Shown piece by piece: positions 7,630-8,153 of a stretch of DNA of 8,153 nucleotides; the first letter of the stretch is position 1, and every line of letters starts with the position of its first letter. The notes under the pieces were generated by a model, which was not told where the DNA came from, did no database searches, and was given only the letters and a program-made list of their open reading frames with translations. Source of the stretch: JANYCD01 sp043738625 (lineage in GTDB: Bacteria > Pseudomonadota > Gammaproteobacteria > Burkholderiales > Rhodocyclaceae); the NCBI GenBank assembly GCA_043738625.1, contig JAYUFR010000013.1:1-8153 (forward strand), read 5' to 3'. Both the position numbers and the translations under genes were made by a program.

Positions 7630-8049
7630 ATGCCCGCCAAGCCGAATAAAACACTCGAAACGTTTGCCAATCCGGCGTCACATCGGGACTACCAGATTCA
7701 CATGGAAATCCCCGAATTTACCTGCTTGTGCCCAAAAACCGGGCAACCGGACTTCGGTGTGCTCACGCTGGATTATGTTGCCGACCAGCTTTGCGTCGAA
7801 TTGAAAAGTCTCAAGCTGTACACTTGGAGCTTCCGCGACGAAGGACATTTTCACGAAGACGTCACCAATCGCATCCTGGACGATCTGGCAAAGGCAATCA
7901 AACCGCGCTTCATGCGCTTGACTGCGCGGTTTTATGTGCGGGGCGGGATTTTTACCAATATTGTTGCAGAACATCGAAAAAAAGGCTGGAAACCGGCTTT
8001 CAAGGTCGAAATGATGGGGTTCTTGACCCAGTCGAATATACGCGGTTAG
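7630..8049 (+). CDS. queF: NADPH-dependent 7-cyano-7-deazaguanine (preQ0) reductase, type I QueF
   Basis: Cytosolic enzyme reducing the nitrile of preQ0 to the aminomethyl group of preQ1 with two NADPH, the last free-base step before insertion into tRNAs with GUN anticodons (queuosine pathway). The 139-aa length fits the short, single-domain (type I, YkvM-like) class. The QueF motif is ELKSLKLY (57-64). The nucleophile is Cys34 in CLCPKTGQPD, with Asp41; His75-Glu76 follow in GHFHED. Adding 21 to each gives Cys55, Asp62, His96 and Glu97, the catalytic set known in Bacillus subtilis QueF, so spacing is conserved exactly. The ATG is the first in frame after an upstream TAA (7594-7596) and gives the usual N-terminus (ETFANP). 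No Shine-Dalgarno is visible. It is divergent from smc; no other queuosine genes are in the window, and the tRNA-Ser just downstream is not a queuosine substrate. Confidence 0.96.
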   Translation: MPAKPNKTLETFANPASHRDYQIHMEIPEFTCLCPKTGQPDFGVLTLDYVADQLCVELKSLKLYTWSFRDEGHFHEDVTNRILDDLAKAIKPRFMRLTARFYVRGGIFTNIVAEHRKKGWKPAFKVEMMGFLTQSNIRG

Positions 8050-8052
8050 CTT
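8023..8052 (+). promoter_or_regulatory. Candidate promoter for tRNA-Ser inside the 3' end of queF
   Basis: TTGACC (8023-8028) matches the -35 consensus at five of six positions. After an 18-base spacer, TAGCTT (8047-8052) matches TATAAT at its three most conserved positions (first, second and sixth). The predicted transcription start, about 8059, is 4 bases before the mature tRNA. The -10 contains the queF TAG stop. Read-through from queF is the alternative source of transcript. Confidence 0.35.
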
Positions 8053-8062
8053 TACCGGATTG

Positions 8063-8152
8063 GGAGGTGTGGCAGAGTGGTTAAATGCACCGGTCTTGAA
8101 AACCGGCAGGGGTTAACGCCCCTCGTGAGTTCGAATCTCACCGCCTCCGCCA
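8063..8152 (+). tRNA. tRNA-Ser(UGA), complete with encoded CCA
   Basis: A 90-base class II tRNA. The acceptor stem GGAGGTG (8063-8069) pairs with CGCCTCC (8142-8148, one G-T pair), followed by discriminator G and encoded CCA (8150-8152). The D stem is GCA/TGC. The anticodon stem CCGGT/ACCGG encloses loop CTTGAAA with anticodon TGA at 8097-8099, which reads UCA and, through wobble modification, other UCN serine codons. A long variable arm (8108-8123, AGGGG paired with CCCCT), diagnostic for serine tRNAs, precedes T stem GTGAG/CTCAC with loop TTCGAAT. It begins 13 bases after queF, leaving no room for a terminator between them. Confidence 0.97.
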
Positions 8153-8153
8153 A

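Noticed and set aside
7977..7983. A7 run in queF (CGA AAA AAA G) as a programmed -1 frameshift site
   Set aside because: A -1 shift would replace the conserved QueF C-terminus with about 34 unrelated residues ending inside the tRNA gene; no stimulatory structure or sensible product.
7630..8152. Functional pairing of queF with the adjacent tRNA gene
   Set aside because: Queuosine is placed only in GUN-anticodon tRNAs (Tyr, His, Asn, Asp); this tRNA has UGA, so adjacency is probably only transcriptional or incidental.
8063..8153. tRNA 3' end as an integration (att) site for a mobile element
   Set aside because: The window ends one base past the CCA, and no integrase or repeated tRNA 3' fragment is visible elsewhere in it.

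Overview
The window looks like a conserved chromosomal locus of a betaproteobacterium, perhaps Nitrosomonadales or Gallionellaceae-like; that placement is inferred from gene content. The pointers are the smc-zipA-ligA gene order, a LigA with an SIRTETDT segment where most family members have SLxNxF, a short type I QueF (139 aa) instead of the long enterobacterial type, a ZipA-like protein with an extra region before its FtsZ-binding domain, and a tRNA gene with encoded CCA. GC looks moderately high by eye (55-60%). No mobile element, CRISPR array or foreign-looking segment was seen.

Minus strand, about 7600 down to 1: a compressed operon smc - zipA - ligA - galU, followed by the first codons of another reading frame that leaves the window. 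The junctions are ATGA (4-base overlap, smc/zipA), TGATG (1-base overlap, zipA/ligA), ATGA (4-base overlap, ligA/galU) and a 2-base gap after galU, so the genes are almost certainly co-transcribed and translationally coupled. Together they cover chromosome organisation (SMC), Z-ring anchoring (ZipA), nick sealing (LigA) and UDP-glucose synthesis (GalU).

Plus strand, about 7600 to 8153: queF (7-cyano-7-deazaguanine reductase, last step of preQ1 synthesis for queuosine), transcribed divergently from smc, then tRNA-Ser(UGA) only 13 bases after the queF stop. The smc-queF gap holds one palindromic ATTATAAT that gives a perfect TATAAT -10 hexamer on each strand.

This is mostly a housekeeping region and I found no new defence, mobile or biosynthetic system. 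The points most worth a second look are the apparent tandem (degenerate) duplication of the ZipA domain, the shared symmetric -10, the operon link between UDP-glucose synthesis and division, and a candidate tRNA promoter whose -10 contains the queF stop codon.
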